Below are positions 7,350-7,807 of a DNA stretch of 7,807 nucleotides, piece by piece. The stretch is taken from contig CALJZV010000035.1 in the NCBI GenBank assembly GCA_937983475.1, forward strand, positions 1 through 7,807, in the 5' to 3' direction. The translations under genes and the position numbers were made by a program. Positions within the stretch are counted from its first letter, which is position 1. Every line of letters begins with the position of its first letter. The notes beneath the pieces were generated by a model. That model searched no databases and had not been told where the DNA came from. It was given only the letters and a program-made list of their open reading frames with translations. This stretch comes from an uncultured Verrucomicrobiales bacterium (GTDB taxonomy: Bacteria; Verrucomicrobiota; Verrucomicrobiia; Limisphaerales; JACDHS01).

Positions 7350-7486
7350 TCATGTCAGTATCGGCCGCACGATGTGGCCATGGACATCGGTCAGCCGGAA
7401 GCGGCGTCCCTGAAAGCGGTAGGTCAACCGGGTGTGATCCACGCCGAGCAGGTGCAAAAGGGTTGCTGGAGGTCATGCACATGCAC
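7350..7486 (-). pseudogene. Remnant of the C-terminus of a DUF1501 protein
   Basis: On the minus strand, VHVHDL (7486-7469) is followed one base out of frame by ATLLHLLGVDHTRLTYRFQG and then RRFRLTDVHGHIVRPILT, ending at the TGA at 7352-7350. This is the characteristic tail of DUF1501 proteins, sulfatase-like secreted proteins common in Planctomycetes and Verrucomicrobia and normally over 400 residues long. Only two bases (7467-7468) separate the Leu and Ala codons where a full His or Gln codon is expected, so one base has been lost. Upstream of VHVHDL the reading no longer resembles the family, and this DNA leads into the plus-strand small gene at 7546. The gene is therefore both frameshifted and truncated at its 5' side. 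The 100 bases between its stop and the secreted protein's stop (7248-7349) show no clear terminator. Confidence 0.75.
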
Positions 7487-7545
7487 CGGACCAACGGTTG
7501 CCTGCGTTTGTCCGGCTGTGGTAACTTCAAGGCGTGAAGGGCAAA

Positions 7546-7731
7546 ATGAAAATTGTTGGTGGCCGAAATCTGCCGGACCCCGGTGTCCGCTTTGACCGCC
7601 TGCAACGCACCGCGCATCAATTGCTTGGCTGTGGTGTCAGTCCCAAGGGTGTGTTTCGCTTCAAAACCTTCGAAGAATTCAACGCATGGAAAATGCAGAA
7701 CTCCCTCCGCCGCGGCCTCCCCGTCAAATAG
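7546..7731 (+). CDS. Small protein paired with nucleotidyltransferase, putative antitoxin
   Basis: This is a 61-residue protein with no signal peptide or membrane segment. The conserved-looking core is SPKGVFRFKTFEEFNAWKMQ (32-51), followed by a basic tail. I associate a pattern of the type G-V-Y/F-R-F-x-T/S-F-E-E-x-x-x-W with small proteins encoded just upstream of nucleotidyltransferase genes in toxin-antitoxin-like pairs. A good ribosome site, GAAGGG, lies five bases or so before the ATG at 7546 and supports that start. An in-frame GTG at 7651 would leave only the core. Its last 46 bases overlap the nucleotidyltransferase start in another frame, which suggests translational coupling. The antitoxin role is inferred from arrangement and family memory, not shown by any catalytic motif. 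Confidence 0.62.
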   Translation: MKIVGGRNLPDPGVRFDRLQRTAHQLLGCGVSPKGVFRFKTFEEFNAWKMQNSLRRGLPVK

Positions 7732-7807
7732 ATCTTGTTCGCCTGTGCCGCGCCTTGAACGAGAGCGGGGCGCGCTACGTGGTTGTGGGCGGCATGGCGG
7801 TGAACCA
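7686..7807 (+). CDS. Nucleotidyltransferase, N-terminal fragment at window edge
   Basis: Forty complete codons are visible from the ATG at 7686 before the window ends. The reading IDLVRLCRALNESGARYVVV runs into GGMAVN, a helix followed by a strand ending in the Gly-Gly motif. This is the opening of the polymerase-beta nucleotidyltransferase fold, in which a family-typical DxD pair binding metal would follow beyond the window. Proteins of this kind (DUF6036/AbiEii/MNT-like) are often toxins or toxin-modifying enzymes. The gene starts inside the preceding small gene, in a +2 frame relative to it, with GAAGAA about eight bases upstream as a possible ribosome site. An MNT-type antitoxin or a house-keeping nucleotidyltransferase remains possible because the diagnostic residues are not visible. 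Confidence 0.72.
   Translation, partial: MENAELPPPRPPRQIDLVRLCRALNESGARYVVVGGMAVN

Noticed and set aside
7255..7620. 121-codon minus-strand open frame over the DUF1501 remnant
   Set aside because: The recognisable DUF1501 tail lies in a different frame, so this open frame is a by-product.
1..7807. tRNA, rRNA, CRISPR arrays, insertion sequences, riboswitches
   Set aside because: No cloverleaf, regularly spaced repeats, transposase motifs or recognisable riboswitch core were seen on reading both strands.

Overview
The window looks like chromosome from a member of the Verrucomicrobiota, probably a Pedosphaera/Limisphaera-like relative. Three things support this. A very small basic protein (173-328, minus) matches by eye the family shared by Verrucomicrobia and Chlamydiae. 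A sugar-type MFS carrier sits next to a Gfo/Idh/MocA oxidoreductase. The tail of a DUF1501-type protein is present, a family abundant in Planctomycetes and Verrucomicrobia. The genome-level assignment is inference; no database search was possible.

Layout. Positions 1-172 hold no convincing gene, only a strong inverted repeat at 21-59. The minus-strand block runs from right to left: a sigma70-like promoter (3345-3373), an NAD(P)-dependent Gfo/Idh/MocA oxidoreductase (2162-3286), a 14-segment MFS sugar-type transporter (513-2105) and an intrinsic terminator (454-480). This reads as a two-gene catabolic operon: import of a sugar or sugar derivative, then its oxidation. The small basic protein follows the terminator as a separate transcription unit and seems to start at a CTG codon.

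The plus-strand block starts from a divergent promoter (3440-3467). It contains a YfhO-like polytopic membrane protein (3540-5807), then a secreted protein with a peptidase-MA-like fold whose zinc-binding HExxH motif is gone (5889-7247).

The right edge is accessory DNA. A frameshifted, 5'-truncated remnant of a DUF1501 gene (7350-7486, minus) lies tail-to-tail with the secreted protein. Beyond it is a plus-strand pair in which a 61-residue protein overlaps the start of a nucleotidyltransferase that runs off the window (7546-7807). The pair resembles a nucleotidyltransferase-type toxin-antitoxin module and may have landed in or next to the decaying DUF1501 gene.

Most of the window is ordinary metabolism and envelope biology. 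The parts most worth a second look are the CTG-started basic protein, the degenerate protease-like secreted protein, the oxidoreductase lacking the EKP lysine, and the small-ORF/nucleotidyltransferase pair at the edge.
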